Positions 1-10,000 of a stretch of DNA of 64,000 nucleotides are shown one piece after another. The notes beneath the pieces are model-generated. The model saw nothing but the letters and a program-made list of their open reading frames with translations, was not told where the DNA came from and searched no databases. Both the position numbers and the translations under genes were made by a program. The stretch comes from Nocardia cyriacigeorgica. GTDB lineage: Bacteria > Actinomycetota > Actinomycetes > Mycobacteriales > Mycobacteriaceae. The DNA lies in the NCBI RefSeq assembly GCF_010868145.1, contig NZ_JAAGUY010000009.1:62001-126000 (forward strand). Reading direction: 5' to 3'. How positions within the stretch are numbered: the stretch's first letter is position 1; every line of letters begins with the position of its first letter.

Positions 1-597
1 CTGGGTGGCAGCGAACATACCGCCGTAGGTGAAGCTGTTGGTGAGTTCGGATCCGTCGATCAAGTAGAACTGGCAGCCCGCCGCGCAGACGAACAGTCCA
101 CCGAACAGGGCGATCGCGCTGACCATGGCCATCGTCAGGAGGGCAACCGAGCCGAGTGACCAGTCGATGTCGTTGCGGAACAGGCCGATGATCAGCACGG
201 TTATGGAGACAATCGCGCGGGCGAAACGGCGCAGCGCGATATCGCCGGTGATCAGTTGCAGCAGCAACGGTTGGGGACGTAGATGGTAGGTGTCGAGGGT
301 GCCGAGCCGGATCAGCGTCGGCAGCTGGTCGAGATGACCGAACAGCACCTGGGCCAGCGCGAAACCGGTGTTGCTCAACCCGAACAGCAGCAGTGCGCCG
401 TCCAGATCGAGCCCGCCGATCACTCGTCCGCTGCCGAAGATCACCCATACCTCGCCGAATTCGGCCAGCCCCAATAGGAATGCGCCGAACAGGTCGCTGG
501 CGAAGGAGAGCCGGTAGCTGCGCTGTGCGTCGAGCCGGGAACGCAGAACTGCGCGATACGGGGTGAACCAGGTGCCCGCCGCGCTCCGCTCAACCAC
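1..597 (-). CDS. ABC-2 type transporter permease, second subunit (3' end outside window)
   Basis: Integral membrane permease of a two-permease ABC-2 exporter (the COG3694/COG4587 type). The 199 codons seen read in frame to the window edge with several hydrophobic stretches. The GTG start overlaps the stop of the upstream permease by 8 bases, so the two are translationally coupled and probably form a heterodimeric channel. No ATPase gene lies upstream, so the ATP-binding subunit is expected further along the operon, outside the window. The substrate cannot be told from the sequence. Confidence 0.75.
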   Translation of the reverse strand, partial: MVERSAAGTWFTPYRAVLRSRLDAQRSYRLSFASDLFGAFLLGLAEFGEVWVIFGSGRVIGGLDLDGALLLFGLSNTGFALAQVLFGHLDQLPTLIRLGTLDTYHLRPQPLLLQLITGDIALRRFARAIVSITVLIIGLFRNDIDWSLGSVALLTMAMVSAIALFGGLFVCAAGCQFYLIDGSELTNSFTYGGMFAATQ

Positions 598-1417
598 CCT
601 GCACCTCGAGCTTGCGGCGCCCAGCGCGCACCAGCACGTGGCCGAGCGTGCCGATCACGACCACCCAGAACAACTGAACCCCGACGACCTGCAGCGCATC
701 CACGCCGAGCACCCGGCCCGACAGCACGTCGACCGGAGCCTGCAGAATCGAGGGGAAGGGCGTTGCGTTCGCGACGGTGCGCAGCCAGTCGGGGAACACG
801 TGGACCGGCACGGCGAGACCGGCGAGAAATACGCCGCAGGTCCGGTGCAGGATCTCGATCCCACGCGTCTCCACAACCCAGAAGCCGACAGTGGTCACCG
901 CGAACAAGCAGAGGAACGACACCGCCACCGCCAGCACTACGCTGATCAAACCCAGCAGGTACGGGCCGGGTGTATCGGGCATAGCCAACCCGAAAGTGAG
1001 TGCTCCGACCAGAATGCTCGGCAGCCCGCGTGGCAGCAGCGTGCATGCCGCGCGGCCGAGATCGGCGGCCAGGTAGCCGAGCTGCACATCGACCGGGCGC
1101 AGGAAGTCGATCGCGATGTCACCGTTGCGCACGCGTTCGCGCAATTCCGTGTGCGGCCCCATGAATTGGACCGCGCCGAGCAAGCCCTGGGATATCCACA
1201 CGTAGGCACCGATGCTGTCGGCGTCGTAGCCGGCGAAACTGCCGGCCGCCCCCACCGCGGCCACCATGACCGCCGCACGAACGAACCCGAAGACACAGTT
1301 GGTGAACAGCCCCGCGAACATGGCCAGTTTGTACTGCCACTGCCGACGGAACCCGGCCACTCCCAGGTGCCAGTACACCGCAGACGACCTGCGCAGATCC
1401 CGCGCGGCGGTGAGCAC
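590..1417 (-). CDS. ABC-2 type transporter permease, first subunit
   Basis: About 275 residues with roughly six hydrophobic segments and the conserved loop after the first pair, with LRERVRNGDIAIDFLRP near residue 95. This is the pattern of the ABC-2 permease family that partners COG3694-type permeases. A GTG start is preferred because a GGGAGGGGG ribosome site lies six bases before it; a TTG ten codons further upstream would keep the frame but places that purine run inside the gene. It is the first gene seen of an exporter operon reading leftwards out of the window. Substrate unknown. Confidence 0.75.
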   Translation of the reverse strand: MLTAARDLRRSSAVYWHLGVAGFRRQWQYKLAMFAGLFTNCVFGFVRAAVMVAAVGAAGSFAGYDADSIGAYVWISQGLLGAVQFMGPHTELRERVRNGDIAIDFLRPVDVQLGYLAADLGRAACTLLPRGLPSILVGALTFGLAMPDTPGPYLLGLISVVLAVAVSFLCLFAVTTVGFWVVETRGIEILHRTCGVFLAGLAVPVHVFPDWLRTVANATPFPSILQAPVDVLSGRVLGVDALQVVGVQLFWVVVIGTLGHVLVRAGRRKLEVQGG

Positions 1418-1516
1418 AACCGACCCCCTCCCGATGCCGAGGCACAAGGGTACGACTCTACCCGCCGGGCGTGGTCGGTGAAAGTGTTTATCGCTGAGGT
1501 GGATCCGCGAGCGCGG

Positions 1517-1999
1517 TCAGTGCAGGGCGCTGTAGGTCGCCGCGAGGGTGAAGCCGTGTGGACCGGCCGCGCAGCTGACCGTGCCCTGATAGCCGACGCC
1601 GCAGCTGGTTCCGCCGAGAGTGATCTTGTGGCCCTCCGGTAGCACCGCCGCTTCGGGATGGGTGAAAGTCGGCTCGTCGGCATTCACGAAATGCGCGGAC
1701 TCGAATTGTCCGGTGCGGATCTGATCGCTGCCCGCCGGTGCGTCGATCGGCACCGCATCGCAGCCTGCGGGGCCGTTGTTCCAGTAGATGGCGCAGTGGC
1801 GTCCGTCGGGTGTGGTGAAGAAGGCACTCCCCTTCAGGGCCGGGTCGGACACCAGATAGCGGCTGGCATCGATCGGCGTGTAGTCGTCCAGGCCGGTGCC
1901 CTGCGCGGTGGCCGGGCCCGCGACGAGCACCCCTGCGGCGAGCGCGATCGGCGCCAGGCCGAGCAGTGCGGTGCGGATATGCGGCATGGAGCTGTGCAT
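1517..1999 (-). CDS. small secreted protein of unknown function
   Basis: A 160-residue protein with a clear Sec-type signal peptide: a short basic N-terminus (one Arg and two His), then TALLGLAPIALAAGVLVAG followed by an Ala-x-Ala-like cleavage region near residue 32. The mature part carries four Cys (near residues 68, 80, 133 and 143), which could form two disulfides, and is rich in Gly, Pro and Thr. No lipobox is seen, so it is probably released or wall-associated. Small exported proteins of this build are common in Nocardia and mycobacteria. I do not recognise a family with a known role. Confidence 0.7.
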   Translation of the reverse strand: MHSSMPHIRTALLGLAPIALAAGVLVAGPATAQGTGLDDYTPIDASRYLVSDPALKGSAFFTTPDGRHCAIYWNNGPAGCDAVPIDAPAGSDQIRTGQFESAHFVNADEPTFTHPEAAVLPEGHKITLGGTSCGVGYQGTVSCAAGPHGFTLAATYSALH

Positions 2000-2053
2000 G
2001 AGGCGTCCTCCCTGGTCCTTCTGTTCAGTGTGTCGTGCTCGTCGTCGGTGCTG

Positions 2054-2965
2054 TCAGCCGGGGCGCCCGCGCAGTTCCGCCGACCGTGACTCGACTTCGG
2101 CGCGTAGGGCGGTGAGCACCGCGCGTACCGCGTTGCTGCGCAGCGACTCCTCCCGCGCCACCGACCAGTAGGAGATCTCCGGGTTGAACTCCTCGCGCAG
2201 CAGTCGTCGCAGTTCGGGGCGTTCGTCGGCCAGGTATACCGGCAAGATGCCGATCCCTGCCGCCGCCACTGTCGCCTCGACGTGGGCGAAAACGCTGGTC
2301 GAACGCAGACTGGTGGCGGGCTGCGGCAGCAGTTTGGCAGCCAGATCCAATTCGTCTACCTGTAGGGCGGATTCGATGTAGTAGATCAGGCGATGGTCGG
2401 CAAGGTCTGCCAGTGTGGCCGGGCTGCCGTGGCGGGCGAGGTAGGTGTCGCTGGCATACAGGCCCAAGTAGTAGTCGGTGAGGAACCGTGCGATTGCGCG
2501 GTGTACGTCCGGTCGGCCTGCGACGATCTCCAAATCGACACCGGAGCGGTTCTGACGTACTCGACGGGTGGCGCTGATCAGCTCGACCGACAGCCGGGGA
2601 TGGTTTTCCTGCAACCGGGCCAGTGCGGGTACGGCGAAGCGGACCGCGAATCCGTCCGAGGACGCGATCCGCACCAGGCCGCTCACCCCGTCGCGCTGGA
2701 CCTGGGCGGGGGTTGCCAGTTGCTGCAAGGACCGCTCGATCTCTTCGGCCACAACCAATGCGCCACGGCCCAATTCGGTGAGTTCCCACCCGCCGGACCC
2801 GCGCACGAGCACCCGCCCGCCCATCGCTTTCTCCAAGGCGGTGATGCGGCGCGAGGCCGTCGTGGAGTTGACGCCGAGTGCGTCGGCGGCCGCGGAGAAC
2901 TTTCCCAGCCGCGCGACGGCGAGCATGACCAGCAGATCATCGGGGTTGGGCTGCCCACCGGCCAT
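2054..2965 (-). CDS. LysR-family transcriptional regulator
   Basis: A 303-residue LysR-type regulator: an N-terminal winged helix (residues about 8-67, with the SAAADALGVNSTTASRRI recognition region) followed by a substrate-binding domain of the periplasmic-binding-protein fold. An ATG with GGAG nine bases ahead is chosen. A longer reading from an upstream ATG would run through the palindrome at 3015-3035 and is unlikely. It is divergent from mmsB-mmsA with the palindrome between, so by usual LysR logic it probably controls both itself and the hydroxyisobutyrate/semialdehyde dehydrogenase operon. The inducer is unknown. Confidence 0.85.
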   Translation of the reverse strand: MAGGQPNPDDLLVMLAVARLGKFSAAADALGVNSTTASRRITALEKAMGGRVLVRGSGGWELTELGRGALVVAEEIERSLQQLATPAQVQRDGVSGLVRIASSDGFAVRFAVPALARLQENHPRLSVELISATRRVRQNRSGVDLEIVAGRPDVHRAIARFLTDYYLGLYASDTYLARHGSPATLADLADHRLIYYIESALQVDELDLAAKLLPQPATSLRSTSVFAHVEATVAAAGIGILPVYLADERPELRRLLREEFNPEISYWSVAREESLRSNAVRAVLTALRAEVESRSAELRGRPG

Positions 2966-3014
2966 ATTTCGTCGCTCCGCGGTCACCTGACGATCACACC
3001 ACGGAGGCTGCATA

Positions 3015-3035
3015 TTTGCAGCACATTGCTGCAAA
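3015..3035. promoter_or_regulatory. perfect palindrome, probable LysR operator
   Basis: TTTGCAGCA, three bases, then TGCTGCAAA: a perfect 9+3+9 inverted repeat containing the T-N11-A type pattern bound by LysR proteins. It lies 50 bases ahead of the LysR start and 98 bases ahead of mmsB, in the divergent promoter region. Partial TTTGC half sites flank it. Binding by the neighbouring LysR protein is inferred. Confidence 0.65.
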
Positions 3036-3133
3036 AGTGGGCCGCAAACTGCATTGATCTTTATATGCGACGTCCCATAACGTGGCCTGCATCACTTCTT
3101 TCTTGTCAATCGACATCAGGATGGAGCTCGGCG

Positions 3134-4027
3134 ATGGCAACAATCGCGTGGATCGGCCTCGGCCATATGGGCAACCCCATGACGGCGAATCTGGTGGCCA
3201 AGGGGCATACCGTCCACGGCTTCGACCTGAATGTCGACGCCCTCGCCGCGGCGGCCGGAAATGGTGTGAAGCCCTGTGTCTCGGTCGCAGAGGCGGTACA
3301 GGGCGTGGACGCGGTGTTCACCATGCTGCCGAAGGGGGAGAACGTCCGTGCGGTGTATGAGGGGTCGGACGGTGTTCTCGCCCAGGCGGATTCGTCCGCG
3401 CTGCTGGTGGACAGCTCCACCATCGATATCGACACCGCGGCCGCACTGCACGAGATTGCGCGGGAGCGGGGGTTCCGCTTCGTCGATGCCCCGGTCTCGG
3501 GTGGGATCAGCGGTGCCGCCGCCGCGACGCTGACCTTCATGCTCGGCGGCGAGCCCGACGCCGTCGACGCCGCCGCCGAACTGGTCGAACCGATGAGCCG
3601 CAACATCATTCGAACCGGCGCAGCGACTTCGGGCCAGGCCGCCAAGATCTGCAACAACATGATGCTGCTGATCAATCTGGCCGGCTGCGCCGAAGGTGCG
3701 GTACTGGCTCAGCGGCTCGGCCTCGACCCGCAGGTCTTCTGGAACGTGGCCTCGGTGTCCTCGGCCGACTCATGGGCCCTGCGAACCTGGTATCCGGTGC
3801 CCGGAATTGTCGAAACATCCGCTGCCAACAACGGTTTCGACCCGACTTTCGCCGCGAGCCTCGCCAACAAGGACATCGGGCTGGCCTTGCGGGCGGGCGA
3901 ATCCACCGGCACACCGCTGCCGACGGCGAGCATCGTGGCCGGCCAGCTCCAGGATCTCGTCGACAGCGGTCTGGGTGACCGCGATTGCGCGCTGATCATC
4001 AAGCACATCGACGACACCATCTCCTGA
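3134..4027 (+). CDS. mmsB: 3-hydroxyisobutyrate dehydrogenase
   Basis: Oxidises 3-hydroxyisobutyrate to methylmalonate semialdehyde with NAD in valine breakdown. The 297-residue protein starts with a Rossmann fold (IGLGHMGNPMTANL, residues about 6-19), has the substrate-binding signature DAPVSGG near residue 120 and the catalytic-lysine region GQAAKICNNM near residue 170. The ATG is preceded by GGAG at eight bases. mmsA follows 28 bases downstream, giving a two-step pathway in one operon, under the divergent LysR regulator. The length is normal for the family. Confidence 0.93.
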   Translation: MATIAWIGLGHMGNPMTANLVAKGHTVHGFDLNVDALAAAAGNGVKPCVSVAEAVQGVDAVFTMLPKGENVRAVYEGSDGVLAQADSSALLVDSSTIDIDTAAALHEIARERGFRFVDAPVSGGISGAAAATLTFMLGGEPDAVDAAAELVEPMSRNIIRTGAATSGQAAKICNNMMLLINLAGCAEGAVLAQRLGLDPQVFWNVASVSSADSWALRTWYPVPGIVETSAANNGFDPTFAASLANKDIGLALRAGESTGTPLPTASIVAGQLQDLVDSGLGDRDCALIIKHIDDTIS

Positions 4028-4055
4028 CCCGTCACCGAGCCGAAAGACGCAGACC

Positions 4056-5540
<1,485 letters not shown>

Positions 5541-5552
5541 CCTGTCGTCCGC

Positions 5553-5584
5553 TTCGGCCCGTCGGAACCGTCCGGCGGGCCGAA
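5553..5584 (+). terminator. hairpin terminator of mmsBA
   Basis: Stem TTCGGCCCGTCGGA, loop ACCG, and the complementary arm with a single T-G wobble: 14 paired bases starting 13 bases after the mmsA stop. There is no long U run, as is common in high-GC actinobacteria. Confidence 0.7.
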
Positions 5585-5685
5585 CTCTTGGGTCCGTGCT
5601 TCTTTGTGCCGGTCTCTCCGGCCACGGTGGCGGGCGAACTCGCCGGCCTCTTCGCTCCGCGCTGAACTCGCTGTGCCAGTTGTCG

Positions 5686-6309
5686 TCATCGCGCTTCTGT
5701 TCGCTCCCGGATCTCGCGACCGGGGGCGCGAGTTCCGAGCGATGGGTCCCACGCCGCCCGGGATGACACGAGCAGTGCTGCACCGATATGGACGGCCATC
5801 GAGTAGCGCAGGATGTCAACGGCCGCACCGCTGGTCAGCATCGTGAGCGCGTACACGACGAATAACGCCGCAACTGCCTTGCCGCACCACCGCCACCGCG
5901 GTCCGGCGATGAGCGCGGCACCCAGTACTGCTTCGAGCGCAGTCGCGATGACCGCCGGGATCGTCGCCAGCGGCAACCACGGCAGCAGCTCTTGTGTATT
6001 TGTCACGAACTCAGACCACGACCCCCACGACACACCCGGAGTACCTGGAGGGCCGAACAGGCCGAATCGGTCGGCGACCGCGGCGGTCAATTCGAGCCCG
6101 AGCAGGATGGCGAGGATCCGTCCGCTCCACCACGTCAACCGCGCATTTCGAGCGACATAGGCAGCCGCGGACAATATGGACGCCACCGTGATGAGGGCAA
6201 TGACCCATCCGGCGGGGTTCCCGCGGGCGAGCCATACGACCCAGGGGCCCAACCCGATCGCGACCCAGATGACGCCGCCCCAGCCGCGGGCCCGATCCAT
6301 GAACTCCAC
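5686..6309 (-). CDS. polytopic membrane protein of unknown function
   Basis: A 207-residue protein with about five or six hydrophobic helices and a basic C-terminal tail; loosely DoxX/DUF-type in look, but no family is assigned with certainty. A GTG start is chosen because GGAGG sits seven bases before it; an ATG three codons later has worse spacing. Two copies of TTGGTCA-N6-TGACTAA lie directly upstream, the nearer one only 12 bases from the start codon, so the gene is probably tightly repressed by a MarR- or TetR-type protein. The divergent TetR gene is the obvious candidate but carries a different operator of its own. Confidence 0.65.
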   Translation of the reverse strand: MEFMDRARGWGGVIWVAIGLGPWVVWLARGNPAGWVIALITVASILSAAAYVARNARLTWWSGRILAILLGLELTAAVADRFGLFGPPGTPGVSWGSWSEFVTNTQELLPWLPLATIPAVIATALEAVLGAALIAGPRWRWCGKAVAALFVVYALTMLTSGAAVDILRYSMAVHIGAALLVSSRAAWDPSLGTRAPGREIRERTEAR

Positions 6310-6321
6310 CGAATCCTCCAG

Positions 6322-6341
6322 TTGGTCAGGCGCTTGACTAA
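6322..6341. promoter_or_regulatory. operator copy 1 (TTGGTCA-N6-TGACTAA)
   Basis: Imperfect 20-base palindrome (8 of 10 arm positions pair) next to the ribosome site of the membrane-protein gene. A second copy with the same arms and the same six-base spacer lies 53 bases further upstream. The size and symmetry suit a dimeric MarR or TetR repressor. Confidence 0.6.
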
Positions 6342-6374
6342 TCTGCTGGGTTCAGGGTAGAAGCAAGAGAAATA

Positions 6375-6394
6375 TTGGTCAAGAGCCTGACTAA
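6375..6394. promoter_or_regulatory. operator copy 2 (TTGGTCA-N6-TGACTAA)
   Basis: Same seven-base arms as the copy 53 bases away, with a different spacer, which argues that the arms are under selection. The 53-base distance is close to five helical turns, placing two dimers on one face of the DNA. Confidence 0.6.
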
Positions 6395-6563
6395 TTTACT
6401 CCCGGGAACACACGGTTGGCTCATTCTGCGCCTGAGAAACCGGGGCCCACTCGTTGAGCGCATGCAGAGCGATGACGAGTCCCTGTGTGCTCGGTGAGGC
6501 TGTGGGAAACCTGTGCCGGTCAGCCGCGCATGAAGGGAGCTCTAGATGCGGAACTCTTGATAT

Positions 6564-6586
6564 CGAAACTAAGGTTTTCGTATGCT
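6564..6586 (+). promoter_or_regulatory. TetR promoter and candidate operator
   Basis: A -10 element TATGCT ends six bases before the ATG of the TetR gene, so the transcript is probably leaderless. Immediately upstream, CGAAAC-TAAG-GTTTTCG forms a short inverted repeat that would overlap RNA polymerase and could be the autoregulatory site. Confidence 0.5.
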
Positions 6587-6592
6587 GCTCTC

Positions 6593-7243
6593 ATGGCGAC
6601 GGCGAAACGAGCGAGCGGACGCCCTCGCGAGCAGCGGGTGGACACATCGATAGCGGCAGCGGTGGGTGCCCTGATCGATGAGGGCGGATACGCAGGCTTG
6701 ACCGTCGACGCGGTCGCGGCTCGCGCCGGGGTCAGTACGGCTGCGATCTATCGCCGCTACGCCACCAAGCAGGAGATGACCTTCGCGGTCCTGCTACACG
6801 ACCTGCGCGAAGAATCTCCCGCCGATACCGGGACACTCCAGGGCGATCTGTGCGCGCTGACCGAGCGGATCGCAGCGCAAGTGGCGGGCTCTGGCGCAGG
6901 CACCCTGACCGGCCTGCTGGCCGATATCCGCGCCGATCCCGAACTGCGTGCGCGTTTCGAGGCGACCTTCCTGACCGTGGAACGCGCCATCATCGCGACC
7001 CTGCTCGACCGCGCGGTCGCCCGCGGCGAACTCGCTCGGCGCCCGGATGTGGCGCTCGTCCAGGCATTGCTGCTCGGCCCGTTGTACGCATGGCTGATCG
7101 TGCTCGACGAAGACCCCGCTCGTGCACCGGAAATCGCCCGTCTCGTCGCCGCGATGGCCGCCGACGCGCTCACCTCGACACTGGGGTCCCTTGCGTCCTG
7201 GTCGAGGCCGCCGCAGCAAGGAATCGAGCCCGGCCGCGAGTAG
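6593..7243 (+). CDS. TetR/AcrR-family transcriptional regulator
   Basis: A 216-residue TetR regulator: N-terminal helix-turn-helix (residues about 15-60, TVDAVAARAGVSTAAIYRRY) and an all-helical ligand-binding C-terminal domain. The ATG is chosen because a -10 hexamer sits exactly where a leaderless transcript needs it; the longer in-frame reading has no such support. It is divergent from the membrane-protein gene, with two types of palindrome between them. The target and ligand are unknown. Confidence 0.85.
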   Translation: MATAKRASGRPREQRVDTSIAAAVGALIDEGGYAGLTVDAVAARAGVSTAAIYRRYATKQEMTFAVLLHDLREESPADTGTLQGDLCALTERIAAQVAGSGAGTLTGLLADIRADPELRARFEATFLTVERAIIATLLDRAVARGELARRPDVALVQALLLGPLYAWLIVLDEDPARAPEIARLVAAMAADALTSTLGSLASWSRPPQQGIEPGRE

Positions 7244-7701
7244 CGGCACGTCGCTGTCTACCTCGACACACCCTGTGTCCCTGAACTCCATCCGGCCATG
7301 CGAACCAGTTGTCGTTCGGATGACTCGGGCCGCAGCCCCGAGAAATTCGGCCTGCGGCCATGAGCGATGCCGCGATGGTCTCTGGTGGTCCGCATCAGCA
7401 GACCGCATTGTTTCTGAAGAAAGGAACATTCGAGGTGTCTCGAAGCGGGCCGTACGTGATCGTCGGCCGACCAGCCGTGTTCGCCGGAATCATCCGGCGG
7501 ACAGGGCTGATCGCGCTTGCGTACCGATCCGTGCCGCGGCCACGCCTCGGGCCCATCGACCGGCGGTTCGTGTGACCGGTATCTCCGGATCGACTCGTGA
7601 CGTCGGACACGTCGGACCGTTCGGCCATCGGAGCATCAACCGAACCGGCCTGCCATTGGAGCAGCACCAAGGTGTTTGGTCTGAGAATTGGGTGGGTACT
7701 A
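7244..7701. other. no convincing gene
   Basis: Stretch between the TetR gene and tRNA-Arg. Short open frames exist on both strands, but none has a ribosome site, a recognisable product or consistent third-position GC. One of 71 codons starting at 7360 is the best of them and is not called. Confidence 0.5.
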
Positions 7702-7734
7702 CCGCGGTGACCGGCATTACGTCGGTCACCGCGG
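7702..7734 (-). terminator. hairpin terminator behind tRNA-Arg
   Basis: CCGCGGTGACCG, a nine-base loop, and the exact reverse complement: a perfect 12-bp stem beginning six bases past the 3' end of the tRNA. Confidence 0.65.
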
Positions 7735-7739
7735 ACTGG

Positions 7740-7813
7740 TGCCCCCGGCAGGAATCGAACCTGCGACCTAGGGATTAGAAGGCCCTTGCTCTATCCAACT
7801 GAGCTACGGAGGC
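7740..7813 (-). tRNA. tRNA-Arg (anticodon TCT)
   Basis: Full cloverleaf: acceptor GCCTCCG pairs with CGGGGGC with one wobble, discriminator A, D-loop AGTTGGA, anticodon loop CTTCTAA, and T-arm GCAGG-TTCGATT-CCTGC. CCA is not encoded. Reads AGA codons. The top pair of the anticodon stem is a C/T mismatch. Confidence 0.95.
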
Positions 7814-7960
7814 AGTGGGTTCCACCATTGCCGACTTCGGCTGTGGTGTCCAGCGGGAAAGTATAGCGACCGTCCAGCTTTGCCGTCGGCGAGTTCGGAG
7901 GGTCGGGTGCGGCGCTGGGTGGAGGGCGCCCGGTCGGCGCTGCCGACTACCCTCAGTCGT

Positions 7961-10000
7961 ATGTCGTCACCGCAAGGCCAGTCCACCGAAACCGACGCCG
8001 AGGTCTCTCGGCCGGGCTCGGCGACAACCTTCGCGGCGCTGACCGTAATGGCCGGCGCGATCACCGCGGTGGTCGCCGCACTCGTGGTCGGTCTCTCGGC
8101 CGCCGAAGCACTGACTCTGCTCGGCATCCCCGATCCAGGACCGTTGACCACCTACGGTATGCCCGCGGTGCGCGCGTTGTCAGATCTGTTCGCCGCGCTG
8201 ACTGTCGGCTCACTGCTGTTCGCCGCGTTCCTCATTCCACCGCAATCGAGTGGGCTGCTCGACGTCGGCGGTTACCGCGCGGTGCGCCGGGCCTCGAATA
8301 TGGCCCTGGCCTGGGCCTGCACTGCTGCCCTCCTGGTGCCGCTCACGGTGTCCGACACCACGGGACGGCCGGTGCGCGAGGTGCTGGCGCCGATGGAACT
8401 GTGGGGTGCGATCGATCAGGTCGAGCTCGCCGGAGCGTGGCGCACGACGGTGATCTTCGCGCTGGTCGTGGCGGTCGGCTGTCGCCTCGCGCTGCGATGG
8501 GGATGGACTCCGGTGCTGTTCGGTGCCGCGATCGCGACCATGATGCCGCTCGCCTTCACCGGCCATTCCTCCTCCGGTGGTTCGCACGACATCGCTACCA
8601 ACAGCTTGATCCTGCACCTGGTGTCGGCGGCGATCTGGGTCGGCGGGCTGTTCGCGGTGTTGGCGTACGCATTGCGCGACGGAAACCACACCGATATCGC
8701 AGCCCGCCGGTTCTCCGCGGTCGCGACGGTGGCGTTTCTCGTCATCGCGGCAAGCGGTGTGATCAATTCCTGGGTGCGGGTGCCGCTGGACGAGCTGTTC
8801 ACCAGCACCTATGGCCGTCTGGTACTGGCAAAGGCCGCCGCCCTGGTCGTCCTCGGCGTGTTCGGCTATCTGCAGCGACGTGCCGCGCTGCCCGCGCTGG
8901 CCGCCGATCCGAAGAACCGGCACGCACTCATTCGCTTCGCCGCCGTGGAAGTGCTGATCTTCGCCGCGACCTTCGGGCTGGCCGCCGGGCTCGGCCGGAC
9001 GCCGCCACCGCCTCCGCGCACTGTGCCGACTCCGGTGGAGGTGGAACTCGGCTACGAGCTGGCCGGACCCCCGACCGTGTTCCGGCTGCTGTTCGACTGG
9101 CGATTCGATCTGATCTTCGGCACCTTGTCGATCGTGCTCGCGGCGCTGTATCTGCTCGGGGTGCGCCGGCTGCGCGCTCGTGGCGACGCCTGGCCGATCG
9201 GTCGCACCATCGCCTGGCTCTCGGGTTGCGTGATCCTGCTGTTCACGACGTCCTCGGGAGTCGGCCGGTACGGGCCCGCGATGTTCAGCGTGCATATGGG
9301 CGCGCATATGGCGCTGTCCATGCTGGTGCCGATCCTGCTCGCACTCGGCGGAGCGGTGACCCTCGCCCTGCGTGCCCTCCCGCCGGCGGGACGCGGCGGT
9401 GTGCCCGGACCGCGCGAATGGATCCTGGCGGCAGTACACAACCCGGTGTCGCGGGCATTGACCCAGCCGGTGGTGGCCTCGGTCATCTTCGTCGGCGGGT
9501 TCTACGCGCTCTACCTGGGCGGCATCTTCGACACCTTCGTCGATTCGCATGCCGCCCACCTGCTGATGAATCTGCACTTCCTGTTGAGCGGCTACCTGTT
9601 CTATTGGGTCGTGATCGGTATCGATCCGAAACCGCGGCAGGTGCAGCCGCTGACCAAACTGGGCATGGTGTTCGGTTCGTTGCCGTTCCACGCGTTCTTC
9701 GGCGTCGCTCTGATGAGTACGACCACCGTGCTCGGCGGTTGGTTCTACCGCAGCCTCGGGCTGGACTGGAACACCGATCTGCTCGGTGACCAGCGCACCG
9801 GCGGCAGCCTGGCCTGGGCAAGCGGTGAGGTGCCGTTGGTGGTGGTGATGCTCGCCCTGCTCATCCAGTGGTCGCGCAGTGATCAACGACTGGCCCAGCG
9901 CACCGACCGGGCCGCCGAACGTGATCACGACGCCGATCTCGCCGCGCACAACGCCATGTTCGCCGAGCTGGCCCAACGCGGCCGGGCGGTGCGCAAATGA
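7961..10000 (+). CDS. CopD-CtaG fusion: copper import / cytochrome oxidase assembly membrane protein
   Basis: A 679-residue polytopic protein. The first half (residues about 80-370) is a CopD-type domain with conserved His in TGHSSSGGSHD and in the HLVSAAIWVGGLFAVL helix. The second half (about 390-650) is a CtaG/Caa3-assembly domain with HMGAHMALSMLVPI, AAHLLMNLHF and PFHAFFGVAL His-rich helices. Fusions of the two are usual in Actinobacteria and are thought to move copper to cytochrome oxidase. TACCCT lies seven bases ahead of the ATG, so translation is probably leaderless. The stop overlaps the start of the next gene as ATGA. Confidence 0.85.
   Translation: MSSPQGQSTETDAEVSRPGSATTFAALTVMAGAITAVVAALVVGLSAAEALTLLGIPDPGPLTTYGMPAVRALSDLFAALTVGSLLFAAFLIPPQSSGLLDVGGYRAVRRASNMALAWACTAALLVPLTVSDTTGRPVREVLAPMELWGAIDQVELAGAWRTTVIFALVVAVGCRLALRWGWTPVLFGAAIATMMPLAFTGHSSSGGSHDIATNSLILHLVSAAIWVGGLFAVLAYALRDGNHTDIAARRFSAVATVAFLVIAASGVINSWVRVPLDELFTSTYGRLVLAKAAALVVLGVFGYLQRRAALPALAADPKNRHALIRFAAVEVLIFAATFGLAAGLGRTPPPPPRTVPTPVEVELGYELAGPPTVFRLLFDWRFDLIFGTLSIVLAALYLLGVRRLRARGDAWPIGRTIAWLSGCVILLFTTSSGVGRYGPAMFSVHMGAHMALSMLVPILLALGGAVTLALRALPPAGRGGVPGPREWILAAVHNPVSRALTQPVVASVIFVGGFYALYLGGIFDTFVDSHAAHLLMNLHFLLSGYLFYWVVIGIDPKPRQVQPLTKLGMVFGSLPFHAFFGVALMSTTTVLGGWFYRSLGLDWNTDLLGDQRTGGSLAWASGEVPLVVVMLALLIQWSRSDQRLAQRTDRAAERDHDADLAAHNAMFAELAQRGRAVRK

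Noticed and set aside
563..1642. Open frame of 359 codons on the plus strand
   Set aside because: Antisense to an ABC-2 permease with clear membrane helices; the translation is Gln/His/Arg-rich and soluble-like.
2966..3034. N-terminal extension of the LysR protein
   Set aside because: It would put the perfect palindrome inside the gene and lacks a ribosome site; the inner ATG has one.
7360..7575. Small open frame of 71 codons
   Set aside because: No ribosome site, no match, and no neighbour that supports it.
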